A stretch of 64,000 bases of DNA from an uncultured Cocleimonas sp. (GTDB lineage Bacteria > Pseudomonadota > Gammaproteobacteria > Thiotrichales > Thiotrichaceae): contig NZ_CANLZW010000014.1 of the NCBI RefSeq assembly GCF_947495625.1, positions 1 to 64,000 of the forward strand. Direction: 5' to 3'. Below the pieces are notes generated by a model. It was not told the DNA's origin and did not search any database. It saw only the letters and a program-made list of their open reading frames with translations. Shown here in pieces: positions 18,408-26,572 of this stretch (its first letter is position 1; each line of letters opens with the position of its first letter). Made by a program: the position numbers and the translations under genes.

Positions 18408-18450
18408 GCCTAACCATAAACTTAAACTAACTCAGTTATTAATCGCCAAA

Positions 18451-18860
18451 TTATTCTATTATCACTCTAAACTTCAAAGTGAACCAGGGAGCAGTTGTCC
18501 CAGTTTGTGGAAGAAAACTCCCACTCATTGCAGATTTTAAATTCGTAACCATTGTATTCGCACCCTCGGCATCTGCTGGTGCAGGGTAGGTGTAATTAGA
18601 GCCACCATCACTCGAACAGGTTGTAGAAGATAGGCTTAGGCCGCTACTAGCCACTACTAGGTGTGCGATTGGTAAAATAAGGTGATTTACAATATCCGAC
18701 ATCAGCGACGCACAGTTTTGTATTAGCCGGAATAAATCGGTTAATACGATAGTGTTAGTAGCTACGGGTTCATCACCAGAATTCTTATCCAATAGTGTGT
18801 TTCCCAAAATAGCGCAAGAAATCGACTTCGGGTTGCTCGCCCTATTAGCTATTAGCCGGG
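18451..18860 (-). pseudogene. Decayed DUF11-domain gene fragment
   Basis: Minus-strand relic of a DUF11 C-terminal domain like the one at 195-650. It reads SNPKSIS, then DEPVATNTIVLTD, loses frame, continues in another frame as IPANTKLCVADVG and NRTPSSG, and returns to SGLSLSSTTCSSDGGSNYTY ending FTLKFRVIIE. The first shift fits loss of one T (GATTTATT for GATTTTATT). The second is an exact-like 10-base tandem duplication at 18641-18660. An open frame runs further upstream to 18963 but there it translates the core repeat and is not protein-like. Best read as a broken duplicate of the beta-helix/DUF11 gene. Confidence 0.8.
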
Positions 18861-18936
18861 CCATAAATTGTAGCAAGAATAGGTAGATTTTCTCTATACG
18901 ATTAAATCTATTAAAATACCCAGAAAAACCCCTTAA

Positions 18937-18949
18937 AAGTAGGGGGGTG
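18937..18949 (+). repeat. G-rich core repeat, copy 5
   Basis: Exact core preceded by AAAAACCCCTTA, 3' of the rhomboid gene (stop at 18982) and just upstream of the DUF11 relic. Confidence 0.9.
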
Positions 18950-18981
18950 TATTTACTATTCACATATTATTTAAAAAGCTT

Positions 18982-19749
18982 TTAGAAATTATTAAACGAT
19001 TGTCCTTTTTTGATTAGATTACGCCATAAAATCATCAGGATGAAACCAATGATTGCCCCGCCGACGTGTGCAAAATGGGCAACGCCACCGCCGAATAACG
19101 AGAAGCCTGTTACACCAGAAAACAGGTCTATACCAATAAGCACCGGTACAAAGTATTTTGCTGCAATCGGGTAGGGTATAAATATCAGCATCAGTTTGGC
19201 ATTGGGGAAGGTTAGCGCGTATGCGACTAACACGCCGTAAATGGCACCGGAAGCACCTACCATGGGTGCATGGTAAATATTCAGCATTGTCGAGGCTTGA
19301 TCGGCACTGAGTATTTTTGGAGGGTATACTTGTTGTGCGATCATTGAGCTAATTTCAGCACTACTGATACCTGCATTAACCAGGATGTCGTACACTTCAT
19401 TAAACTGGAACTGGTTGACAGCGTTATAGATGAGCGCCGCTCCAATACCGCAGGCGAAGTAAAATAAGAGGAAACGCGATTTACCCAGAACCCGCTCTAG
19501 CTGGGTGCCAAACATCCATAAGGCGAGCATATTAAATAGCAGGTGTGGCAAACTCCCATGCATAAACATATGAGTGACGTATTGCCAGACTTGGTAGTTT
19601 TCATTTTTGTAAAAGTGCAATGCAAGCAGGTCGTTTAATCCACTCTGGTTTCCTGAAGTGCCGATAAACATCACGATGTTGATGGCGATAAGAATATTGA
19701 CGACACTCGACAATAATTGAAGTGGACTTTGCATTGATTGAAATACCAT
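18982..19749 (-). CDS. Rhomboid family intramembrane serine protease
   Basis: A 255-residue, six- or seven-helix inner-membrane protease. The catalytic serine is Ser167 in GASGAIYG and the catalytic histidine is His228 in AHFAHVGG. The conserved loop-1 residues HMFMHGSLPHLLFNMLALW are present. Between helices about residues 113-160 there is an insertion compared with GlpG, ending just before the active-site helix. It cleaves single-pass membrane proteins within the bilayer; substrates unknown. The start could be Met6. Confidence 0.9.
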   Translation of the reverse strand: MVFQSMQSPLQLLSSVVNILIAINIVMFIGTSGNQSGLNDLLALHFYKNENYQVWQYVTHMFMHGSLPHLLFNMLALWMFGTQLERVLGKSRFLLFYFACGIGAALIYNAVNQFQFNEVYDILVNAGISSAEISSMIAQQVYPPKILSADQASTMLNIYHAPMVGASGAIYGVLVAYALTFPNAKLMLIFIPYPIAAKYFVPVLIGIDLFSGVTGFSLFGGGVAHFAHVGGAIIGFILMILWRNLIKKGQSFNNF

Positions 19750-19799
19750 ACTTATTTTAAAGTAGAGGTAGTATAACCAATTAAAATAGAGAAATTACT

Positions 19800-20246
19800 A
19801 TGAAAAACAAACTCAATGTTCTTAAATTAATCCTTCTTTTATCGGTATTTTCAGTTAGCGCTAACTCCAGCGCAAATATGTCGAGTGATGATTCACGTGA
19901 GCTAGTGAAATTTCCTGAGATGATGCAGCAACATATGATGGCGAATATGCGAGATCACGTCGCTGCATTGAATGAAATTCTTGAGTTTATGGGAAATAAC
20001 CAACCTGATAAGGCGGCAGACGTGGCTGAAAACAGATTAGGTATGAGTTCGCTGGATAACCACGGCGCTAGCCATATGGCGAGTATGATGCCCAAAGGAA
20101 TGCAGGCTGCGGGTACCAGTATGCATCGTGCTGCAAGTCGTTTTGCGTTAAAAGCGCAGGAGGGCGACTTGTTACCAGCATACAAAGCACTTTCTGATAT
20201 CACGGCTGCGTGCGTTTCTTGTCATACGGCTTATCGGATTCGGTAA
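19800..20246 (+). CDS. Cytochrome c-prime-like periplasmic protein
   Basis: A 148-residue exported protein. The signal peptide ends near SANSSA. The mature part is helical and Met-rich (MMQQHMMANM, HMASMMPKGM), and the single haem motif CVSCH (Cys138, Cys141, His142) lies at the very C-terminus, as in cytochrome c-prime and related four-helix c-type cytochromes. A monohaem protein for gas or electron handling in the periplasm is likely. Standalone gene, divergent from rhomboid. Confidence 0.75.
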   Translation: MKNKLNVLKLILLLSVFSVSANSSANMSSDDSRELVKFPEMMQQHMMANMRDHVAALNEILEFMGNNQPDKAADVAENRLGMSSLDNHGASHMASMMPKGMQAAGTSMHRAASRFALKAQEGDLLPAYKALSDITAACVSCHTAYRIR

Positions 20247-20398
20247 TGATTTAGTCAAAATAATGCTATGATTTTCAAGTGGAAATTTGTTATTGCTTGA
20301 GTTTTTTTATTTTGAATCTTATTTCAGTGGATAAGCAAATTCTCTAATAAATAAACAATTATAAAAACTATAAACATAATGTTGTTTTGGAATATTAA

Positions 20399-21004
20399 AT
20401 GTCTGCTTTTAAAGAATTAACAAAAGAGCTCAAAAAAGGTCGAAGTAAAGTTCGAATTAAAGATCAAAGCAAGGATCGAGCCTTTAAAAATCTCAGAAAT
20501 AATAAAAGCTCTGAATCAAAAATTGATAATCAGCTAAAGCGTGACGGATCGACTTTACCTGTCTACGATATCAGCTTAATTGGCGCTTTAGAAAACGACC
20601 ATGCAGAAATTTTGACCCTGTATAGAAAGGTTTTGCGCAAAGCGAGTGAAGGAGATTTAGCCGGCTTACAACTTACACTTTTGGAATTTTCGACCGCATT
20701 CACCCATCATATTCAAATGGAAGACGAACAGTTTTACGGCTATCTGAAATCAATGGCTAGAAATAAAAGTTCTACCGAACAGAAAGTAGTGGCTGAATTT
20801 TATTCAGAGATGAAAAATATTTCGATTTCAATTTTCTCATTTCTAAGTCAAAGCCCCTATATCCCTGTAAGTTTCGACAATATAGAATATTTTATCTCGG
20901 AATTTAAAGAGATGGGTATCCTGTTAGAAGATCGAATCACACGTGAAGAAACGTTTTTATATCCAATTTATAAAAGCAGTCGCAAAGTGGTTGATATTTC
21001 TTAG
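20399..21004 (+). CDS. Hemerythrin-like (HHE) four-helix protein
   Basis: A 201-residue cytoplasmic protein. The first 45 residues are very basic (Lys/Arg rich). From about residue 60 it follows the hemerythrin-type helical pattern: ENDHAEILTLY, FTHHIQMEDEQFYGYL, then LEDRITREETFLYPIY. The last helix has EE where a typical diiron site would have HE, so metal binding may be altered. Rsd-like anti-sigma folds are an alternative. Role unclear: oxygen/NO or redox sensing in typical relatives. Confidence 0.65.
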   Translation: MSAFKELTKELKKGRSKVRIKDQSKDRAFKNLRNNKSSESKIDNQLKRDGSTLPVYDISLIGALENDHAEILTLYRKVLRKASEGDLAGLQLTLLEFSTAFTHHIQMEDEQFYGYLKSMARNKSSTEQKVVAEFYSEMKNISISIFSFLSQSPYIPVSFDNIEYFISEFKEMGILLEDRITREETFLYPIYKSSRKVVDIS

Positions 21005-21056
21005 TTTATACACCCGTTTTTCAGCCTCCATATGAGATCTTATAAAAAACCTCTTA

Positions 21057-21069
21057 AAGTAGGGGGGTG
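21057..21069 (+). repeat. G-rich core repeat, copy 6
   Basis: Exact core, preceded by AAAAAACCTCTTA and followed by ACCTAA, between two plus-strand genes. Confidence 0.9.
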
Positions 21070-21230
21070 ACCTAATCATCTCTAAACTAATTTAGATCTA
21101 ATCTAATGTTGTATCCCGATACTATAACTTGTCTAAATTAACTCAGTTTAATTGCGTCTCGCACTATCTTCACGACTAATCCTTTGTCATTATGCTCCAT
21201 TATTACAGCATTAATTGAAGAGTAACCTCC

Positions 21231-21443
21231 ATGCACATTATCGAAATCACTCGTGAGCCAGTAGAACTTTATAAGGTATTAAAATTTGAAGGTATTTTGC
21301 CGAGTGGTGGCGAAGCAAAGCATGTAATTGCAGAAGGGTTTGTTTCGTTAAATGGTGTGACTGAAACGAGAAAAAGAAAAAAAGTCGTTAATGGTGATGT
21401 GATTGAATTTAACGGGGAAGAGTATCAGTTGAATCTTGTTTGA
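21231..21443 (+). CDS. Small S4-domain RNA-binding protein (YbcJ-like)
   Basis: A 70-residue protein made of a single S4 RNA-binding fold: LYKVLKFEGILPSGGEAKHVIAEGFVSLNGVTE with the basic RKRKKV segment. This length and order match E. coli YbcJ, a putative RNA-binding protein. GAAGAGTAACCTCC lies before the ATG. Followed by a strong bidirectional terminator. Confidence 0.85.
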   Translation: MHIIEITREPVELYKVLKFEGILPSGGEAKHVIAEGFVSLNGVTETRKRKKVVNGDVIEFNGEEYQLNLV

Positions 21444-21473
21444 TCGGTAAGGACAAATATACATTCTGTAGAA

Positions 21474-21508
21474 ATAATAAAGCCAGCTCATAGAGCTGGC
21501 TTTATTAT
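21474..21508. terminator. Bidirectional rho-independent terminator
   Basis: Perfect 15-bp stem ATAATAAAGCCAGCT / AGCTGGCTTTATTAT with a 5-base loop and T-rich flank, between converging S4 and DUF805 genes. Confidence 0.9.
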
Positions 21509-21522
21509 ATTTTAACTTTTGA

Positions 21523-21558
21523 TCAATTTTTCGTTCAATTTTTCGTTCAATTATTTGA
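21523..21558. repeat. Short tandem repeat, 12 bases x 3
   Basis: TCAATTTTTCGT at 21523 and 21535, and a diverged third unit at 21547, on the 3' side of the DUF805 gene. Confidence 0.8.
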
Positions 21559-21566
21559 CCAATTCA

Positions 21567-22070
21567 TTACCCAGCAGCGCGAATTGCATATTCTTGATAG
21601 GCAGGTAATGCTATCGCCGCAACCATGCTTAGTACGAATAAACCTAATAGTAAAAACGCACCTATTTTAATAGCCGTGCTATTTGGTGGTGGCTGGTGTC
21701 CATAATCATTTTCACCCTGAGTACCTGGCCAAAAGTAAAAGACCAATGAAACCAGTGGAATTAATACAATCAGGCTTAACCATCCGGTTTTGTTGAAATC
21801 ATGACAACGTTGAATAGTTAACAAGAAAGTAATAGCCATCAACCCAACATAAGCTGCAATACCAAGAAAAATTCCAACGACTGGAATCATAAATAACAAC
21901 ATGGCAATGATGCCGCCAAGAAGGCCAACACCCATGGTATACATCAGATAACGAATGCGACCGAGTCTGCCAGCAGCGGTAAATATATTAAGATCTCCCA
22001 CTCCACCAGATTCTGTTCCTCGAGTAGTGAGTGGCGCTTGTGGCGTTGCGTATGGATTATTCGCTGACAT
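21567..22070 (-). CDS. DUF805 membrane protein with NPY-tag N-terminus
   Basis: A 167-residue membrane protein. It begins MSANNPYATPQAPL, the same NPY-type tag as the genes at 2514 and 48334, but the body is DUF805: GRLGRIRYLMYTMG, then helices, RCHDFNKTGWLSLIVLIPLV and a last helix. DUF805 proteins are inner-membrane proteins without a settled function. The C-terminus ALPAYQEYAIRA resembles a pilin-like end sometimes attached to this family. Single gene with its own terminator. Confidence 0.83.
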   Translation of the reverse strand: MSANNPYATPQAPLTTRGTESGGVGDLNIFTAAGRLGRIRYLMYTMGVGLLGGIIAMLLFMIPVVGIFLGIAAYVGLMAITFLLTIQRCHDFNKTGWLSLIVLIPLVSLVFYFWPGTQGENDYGHQPPPNSTAIKIGAFLLLGLFVLSMVAAIALPAYQEYAIRAAG

Positions 22071-22194
22071 GTTTTTTCCTTATTTATTATAAAATTTTCG
22101 GACACTATATCTCACCTGACATGAATGTTAGCTTAAACTGATAAAAACAGTTTATAGAAGGATTGATTTAACAGTGCGTAAAAAAGGGCCTTAT

Positions 22195-22207
22195 AAGTAG
22201 GGGGGTG
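22195..22207 (+). repeat. G-rich core repeat, copy 7
   Basis: Exact core preceded by AAAAAGGGCCTTAT. It sits in a divergent promoter region, so here it cannot act as a 3'-end element. Confidence 0.9.
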
Positions 22208-22308
22208 CCTATTGATCTAATAGAGTATATATTTTAAAACTCTGGTACAGTTCTTAACTATAAGGTCTGTAAAGACAATCACCGTTATTTGCCTTGAGGG
22301 TATATTTT

Positions 22309-22932
22309 TTGAAAAGTAATGATATTTTGCGTCGCGTTCGTTTTATCTTTAATTTTGATGATTCAAAGATGATCGCATTAATGAGTTCTGCGGATGAAAA
22401 AGTAACACGTGCTCAAATCAGTAATTGGTTGAAACGTGATGATGATCCAGAACAAGTAGCGCTGACTGATAGCCAACTCGCATTATTTTTGAATAACTTT
22501 ATCGAATCCAAACGCGGTAAACGCGAAGGCCCTAAACCACCGCTTGAAAAGAGACTCAATAACAATCAGGTTTTCATGAAAATGAAAATCGCTTTGAGTT
22601 TACAAGCTGAAGATGTGCTGGATATTCTGGCAAAAGCTAATTTTAAAATGAGCAAACACGAACTGAGTGCTTTTTTTAGAAAGCCCGGTCATAAGCATTA
22701 TCGTGAATGCAAAGATCAGATTTTACGTAACTTCCTGCATGGTCTGCAGGTGATTCATCGTCCCGATAAAATTACTCCTTCGAGTTCTACTGTAAAGACC
22801 ACGGCGAAAAAGCCGTCAGCTAAGAAACCTTCTGCGGCAAAACCTACCTCTGCGGGGTCGTCTAACGTAGCACCTCCAGCAGGCTATCAATGGAAAAAGA
22901 AACCAGATACTAAGTCCGATGCAGATGAATAG
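22309..22932 (+). CDS. DUF1456 family protein (YehS-like)
   Basis: A 207-residue cytoplasmic protein with two DUF1456 repeats: SNDILRRVRFIFNFDDSKMIALM... with ISNWLKRDDDPE, and NQVFMKMKIALSLQAEDVL... with LSAFFRKPGHKHY. Relatives start directly at SNDIL, so the TTG at 22309, preceded by TTGAGGG nine bases away, is the best start. The C-terminal ~45 residues are a K/P/S/A-rich tail with repeated KKPSA units not part of the family. Function unknown; it has been linked to DNA-associated proteins only by fold guesses. Confidence 0.85.
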   Translation: MKSNDILRRVRFIFNFDDSKMIALMSSADEKVTRAQISNWLKRDDDPEQVALTDSQLALFLNNFIESKRGKREGPKPPLEKRLNNNQVFMKMKIALSLQAEDVLDILAKANFKMSKHELSAFFRKPGHKHYRECKDQILRNFLHGLQVIHRPDKITPSSSTVKTTAKKPSAKKPSAAKPTSAGSSNVAPPAGYQWKKKPDTKSDADE

Positions 22933-22983
22933 CTGTAAGTAGTCGTTGTAAATAGCCGCTGTAAAGAGCCGCTGTTAAGACCA
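22933..22983. repeat. Short tandem repeat, 13 bases x 4
   Basis: Units CTGTAAGTAGTCG, TTGTAAATAGCCG, CTGTAAAGAGCCG and CTGTTAAGACC begin the base after the TAG stop codon of the DUF1456 gene. Confidence 0.8.
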
Positions 22984-23028
22984 GAGTGGTTTGTTGATTT
23001 TTAACGCTCACGACTATTTACAAATCAA

Positions 23029-23646
23029 TCAGGCATGACTAGTCGTCGCCAAAAAAGCAGAAGCGCCGAGTAAAGCTGAGCCACCTACTCGGTTCAATAA
23101 AGCAGGGCGATTCTGCATAAACCCTAAAAAACGTTGTGCAGATAAGGCGTAGAGCATCACCCAGATAAAATCTAATATTGCCATTGTCGGACACATAATA
23201 ATTAATTGAGCCAATAAAGGTTTGTCAGGGTCGATAAACTGTGGGAAGAACGCAGTAAAAAATACAATTGCCTTGGGATTTCCGGCGGCAACTAAAAAGC
23301 CATTGATATAGAGTTTTCGTCGGGTGATATTGTGTTTAAGATGAGCTAGCTCTAACGCTTTCGGTTTACTTAACACCATTTTGGCTCCCATATAAACCAG
23401 GGTAAAAACACCAAACCACTTGATCAACTGAAAAGCCAATTCAGAGCTTGCGATGACTACACCTAAACCAATCGCAACTAGAATCATTTGAATAAAGTTG
23501 GCACTGATATCACCTAGTGCGGTAAAAAGTGTTTTTTTCGCACCATAGTTCATCGAGTGCACCACACCCAGTAGAATGCTCGGCCCCGGAGTCATGGTTA
23601 AAACGAGTGAAGCGGCAACAAATGCCAACCATGTTTCAAAATTCAT
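23029..23646 (-). CDS. LysE/RhtB-family amino acid exporter
   Basis: A 205-residue inner-membrane protein with six helices. The N-terminal PGPSILLGVVHSMNYGAKK and the NPKAIVFFTAFFPQFI motif are diagnostic of the LysE/RhtB exporters, which expel amino acids such as homoserine, threonine or lysine. Divergently transcribed from a LysR regulator gene 75 bases away, which probably controls it. AAGGTAGGT precedes the ATG. Confidence 0.88.
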   Translation of the reverse strand: MNFETWLAFVAASLVLTMTPGPSILLGVVHSMNYGAKKTLFTALGDISANFIQMILVAIGLGVVIASSELAFQLIKWFGVFTLVYMGAKMVLSKPKALELAHLKHNITRRKLYINGFLVAAGNPKAIVFFTAFFPQFIDPDKPLLAQLIIMCPTMAILDFIWVMLYALSAQRFLGFMQNRPALLNRVGGSALLGASAFLATTSHA

Positions 23647-23738
23647 ACCTACCTTATTGATCTGTTTATGACGGATTAATCGAATAAGTATGTTATAAAT
23701 GAATCATTAGTAATAATTAAATGATTTATAGTCATAGT

Positions 23739-24623
23739 ATGGTATTTGATCCTTCGCTCACCGCATTACGCGCCTTAAAAAGTCTTGAAAAAACAGGCAG
23801 TGTTTCTCGAACGGCTCAAGAACTGGGGCTAACACAATCAGCGGTTAGCCGTTCAATCGCAACCTTAGAGAAAGCTGTTGGCTTACGCTTTTTTAGAAGA
23901 GATAGTCGCCCTCTTGAATTAACCGAAGAAGGTAAGATAGTCGTTTCTCATGCGAATGAGATTGATAAATCGGTGATCGCTCTGGGTGAGCGCCTTGACG
24001 CATTCAGGCGAAATAAAGCAGGTTCAGTACGTATCGGGTCTTTTGGGGCGAGCGCTTCAACGCATTTACTGCCGGAGTTATTACAAGGCTTTAGTAAACG
24101 CTACCCAAATATTGCACTGAGCATTCAGGAAGATCCAGATCAGGGCGCATTATTAGCGCTGAAAGAAAACCGTGTTGATGTCGCAGTTATCAGAGACCCG
24201 GGAGATGGTTTTGACAGCATCACCTTAGTCACAGACAGATTAGTTGCATTGATTCCAGAGGAGGATGAGTTGGCATCATCGGCTAAAATTTCTCCGCTTA
24301 TGTTATCCGATAGACCCTTTATATTTTCACTGGGTGGTAGTGGCCCGGCGATTTTAAAATGGTTTGATCGTGAGGGCGTCGAGCCTTTAATTTCACACCG
24401 CATCCATCAAACCTATTCAATATTATCGATGGTGAAAGCGGGCTTTGGGAATGCCATCGTTTCATCATTATCGATACCTGAAAAGATCGAAGGGGTAAAA
24501 ATCATCCCACTTAGTCCGGCTTCTGATTTTCGGGTTGTGATAGCGCGTAAACCATTAGAGCCTCGTTCTAAAGCAGCGGGAATTTTTTGGGATTATGTGC
24601 CGCGTCTTAATCTACGAAGCTAA
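23739..24623 (+). CDS. LysR-family transcriptional regulator
   Basis: A 294-residue regulator. Residues about 3-62 form the winged helix-turn-helix (ALRALKSLEKTGSVSRTAQELGLTQSAVSRSIATLE); the rest is a periplasmic-binding-protein-like effector domain. I prefer the ATG at 23739 (MVFDPSLTALR) over 23721, because it places the HTH at the usual distance from the N-terminus. It faces away from the LysE exporter gene with a short shared promoter region, the classical LysR layout, so an amino acid ligand is a reasonable guess. Confidence 0.87.
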   Translation: MVFDPSLTALRALKSLEKTGSVSRTAQELGLTQSAVSRSIATLEKAVGLRFFRRDSRPLELTEEGKIVVSHANEIDKSVIALGERLDAFRRNKAGSVRIGSFGASASTHLLPELLQGFSKRYPNIALSIQEDPDQGALLALKENRVDVAVIRDPGDGFDSITLVTDRLVALIPEEDELASSAKISPLMLSDRPFIFSLGGSGPAILKWFDREGVEPLISHRIHQTYSILSMVKAGFGNAIVSSLSIPEKIEGVKIIPLSPASDFRVVIARKPLEPRSKAAGIFWDYVPRLNLRS

Positions 24624-24730
24624 TCAAACCAAACTCGATCGATTTGCTTAATATCAATGTGGATAGCTGTCTTTCACCCTAGTATTCTTGTACTTTTACA
24701 ATTCATCACATTCATTATTTTGGAGCCAAT

Positions 24731-25123
24731 ATGTCTTACACATTATCTACCAGTATCAAACAACCTATCGATCAAGCTATCGAAACACTCAAAGCCACCT
24801 GCATGAATCACAAGCTTGGTATCGTGAGTGAAGTCGATGTTCAGGCTACGATTAAAAACAAGCTGGGCGAAGAAATCCCGCCTTACAAAATTCTGGGCGC
24901 TTGTAATCCGGGGATGGCAAAACAAGTGATAACAGCGTCACCTAAAGCGGGCGCATTATTACCTTGTACGATTGCAGTTCGTGAAGTTGATGGCGAAACT
25001 TTCTTTGATTTTATGGCACCGGAAGTAGTATTAACGCTTGATACGAATCCTGAGATTCAGGCTGTAGCGACTGAAGCGACCAAGCATATCAATGCGGTTA
25101 TTGCCGATTTAGAAGCGTTATAA
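24731..25123 (+). CDS. DUF302 domain protein
   Basis: A 130-residue cytoplasmic protein covering the DUF302 fold: IETLKATCMNHKLGIVSEVDVQATIKNKLGEEIPPYKILGACNP, AKQVITASPKAGALLPCTIAVREVDG, with VVLTLDTNPEIQ. DUF302 proteins are small, widespread and of unknown function, sometimes linked to redox or sulfur metabolism. TTTTGGAGCC precedes the ATG. Followed by a strong terminator, so probably monocistronic. Confidence 0.87.
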   Translation: MSYTLSTSIKQPIDQAIETLKATCMNHKLGIVSEVDVQATIKNKLGEEIPPYKILGACNPGMAKQVITASPKAGALLPCTIAVREVDGETFFDFMAPEVVLTLDTNPEIQAVATEATKHINAVIADLEAL

Positions 25124-25197
25124 TTAATCACCTTGTTATATAAAGAAGAAATAAGATGAAAAAACAACGATAGAAACTTTCGTTATTTCGTTTTGAT

Positions 25198-25236
25198 AAA
25201 GCCGGAGTAGTCACCACTGCTCCGGCTTTGTTATTT
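25198..25236 (+). terminator. Rho-independent terminator
   Basis: AAAGCCGGAG / CTCCGGCTTT stem extended by AGT/ACT toward the loop, followed by GTTATTT, downstream of the DUF302 gene. Confidence 0.88.
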
Positions 25237-25291
25237 GAGCGAAACAAAAACTACGTCAGTTGAAAGGTATATCTAATTAAAAACTGCCCCA

Positions 25292-25304
25292 AAGTAGGGG
25301 GGTG
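25292..25304 (+). repeat. G-rich core repeat, copy 8
   Basis: Exact core preceded by AAAAACTGCCCCA and followed by TGAATTT, between two plus-strand genes. Confidence 0.9.
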
Positions 25305-25426
25305 TGAATTTATTTAATTTTTTGATTTGAGTTATACTTTTAATTATATATACATATTTATATCTTAGATTTTTAGTTACAACCCCGTAACTCATTAATA
25401 CATTTAGATATATTGAGGTTACTCTG

Positions 25427-26506
25427 ATGAAATTGTTTACTAACAGCCAGCAACTAAAATTAATAAGAACAATTCTTTTCGTCATATTTAGCGCAGTTCT
25501 CTCTATTTTTACACTCTTGCAACCGTCTTTCGCCGCTTCAAATGGCTTCGAAATAAGCCATTCACATAGTTATCCTGACTGGTTTATTGATAGCCCGTTT
25601 CTGGATATGGAAGAAGCAAAAGATCAGGCAATAAGTGAAGATAAAAAAGGGTTGATGATTCTTTTTACCACTCAGGGATGTTCCTATTGTGCGCAATTTA
25701 TTAAACGTAGTCTCGGCAATCCTCAAATTGCCAAGCAGGTACAAAATCATTTCGCTTCGATAGGTTTAGAAATCTTCGATGATACCGAAATGGTCTCACC
25801 AGCAGGGGTTACAATGTCAGTGAAGCAATTTGCCTTGCAGGAAGGTGTTGGTTTTGCTCCGACTTTATTGTTTTATGATGACGAGGGCCGACGTGTATTG
25901 CGTCAGGTAGGTTATCAGGCCCCTGACCGTTTTGTACATTTAATGGATTATGTCGCTAACAAATCGTATGACAAACAAAGTCTGAGTGAGTATTTAGCAA
26001 CAAAAACCTTGGATAATAAAACTTCACCTGCGTATACCCAATTACGCACTGATAAGCTTTTCGATACGCCACCTTATGCCTTGGACCGAAGCTATTTTGA
26101 TGCGAGTGAGCCATTAATGGTGCTGTTTGAAAAGACCGGCTGTAGAGAATGTGAAGGTTTTCACAATGATGTATTGAAGCGAAAAAATGTCAGAGATGCG
26201 CTGCAAGAATTTCAAGTAGTTCGCATGGATGTGAATGATAGCGAGACACCGGTGATATTACCAAACGGTAAGCTCACAACCCCTGCTAAATGGTATAAAC
26301 AAACATCGTTCAGTCGACTTCCCGCCGTTATGTTTTTTAATGAATCAGGCGCTCTGTCTTTGCAAACCGATGCTTATATTCTAGAAAACAGAATGATGAA
26401 TTCAATCAATTACATGCGTGAAAAGGCTTACCTAAAAGACTGGACCTATCAACAATTTTCACGATCTAAAGCGATTGAAAAAAACCTGCAACAAGAAAAA
26501 AATTAG
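25427..26506 (+). CDS. Secreted protein with two thioredoxin-like domains
   Basis: A 359-residue exported protein; the signal peptide ends near PSFAA. The first thioredoxin-like domain (about 55-190) has the active-site-like GCSYC motif in TTQGCSYCAQF and a cis-proline region FAPTLLFYDDEG. The second (about 210-340) has GCREC in EKTGCRECEGF and RLPAVMFFNESG. Both keep two cysteines three apart (CxxC), so thiol-disulfide exchange in the periplasm is likely. It resembles the SoxW/DUF255-like thioredoxins found in sulfur oxidisers, but no sox genes are near. GAGG precedes the ATG. Confidence 0.78.
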   Translation: MKLFTNSQQLKLIRTILFVIFSAVLSIFTLLQPSFAASNGFEISHSHSYPDWFIDSPFLDMEEAKDQAISEDKKGLMILFTTQGCSYCAQFIKRSLGNPQIAKQVQNHFASIGLEIFDDTEMVSPAGVTMSVKQFALQEGVGFAPTLLFYDDEGRRVLRQVGYQAPDRFVHLMDYVANKSYDKQSLSEYLATKTLDNKTSPAYTQLRTDKLFDTPPYALDRSYFDASEPLMVLFEKTGCRECEGFHNDVLKRKNVRDALQEFQVVRMDVNDSETPVILPNGKLTTPAKWYKQTSFSRLPAVMFFNESGALSLQTDAYILENRMMNSINYMREKAYLKDWTYQQFSRSKAIEKNLQQEKN

Positions 26507-26510
26507 TTAA

Positions 26511-26523
26511 AAGTAGGGGGGTG
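26511..26523 (+). repeat. G-rich core repeat, copy 9
   Basis: Exact core between converging genes, 4 bases after the thioredoxin-protein stop. Confidence 0.9.
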
Positions 26524-26572
26524 ACCTTCAAACTCATTTATCAATTCAAATTTTGGTGTTTAGGATTAGGTG

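Noticed and set aside
18870-18963. N-terminal part of the 170-residue minus-strand frame at 18451-18963
   Set aside because: Its first residues translate the core repeat (YTPLLLRG); only the DUF11-like remainder is gene-derived.
20399-20540. Basic N-terminus of the hemerythrin-like gene as a wrong start
   Set aside because: No better start with a ribosome site lies nearer to the domain, so the longer form is kept.
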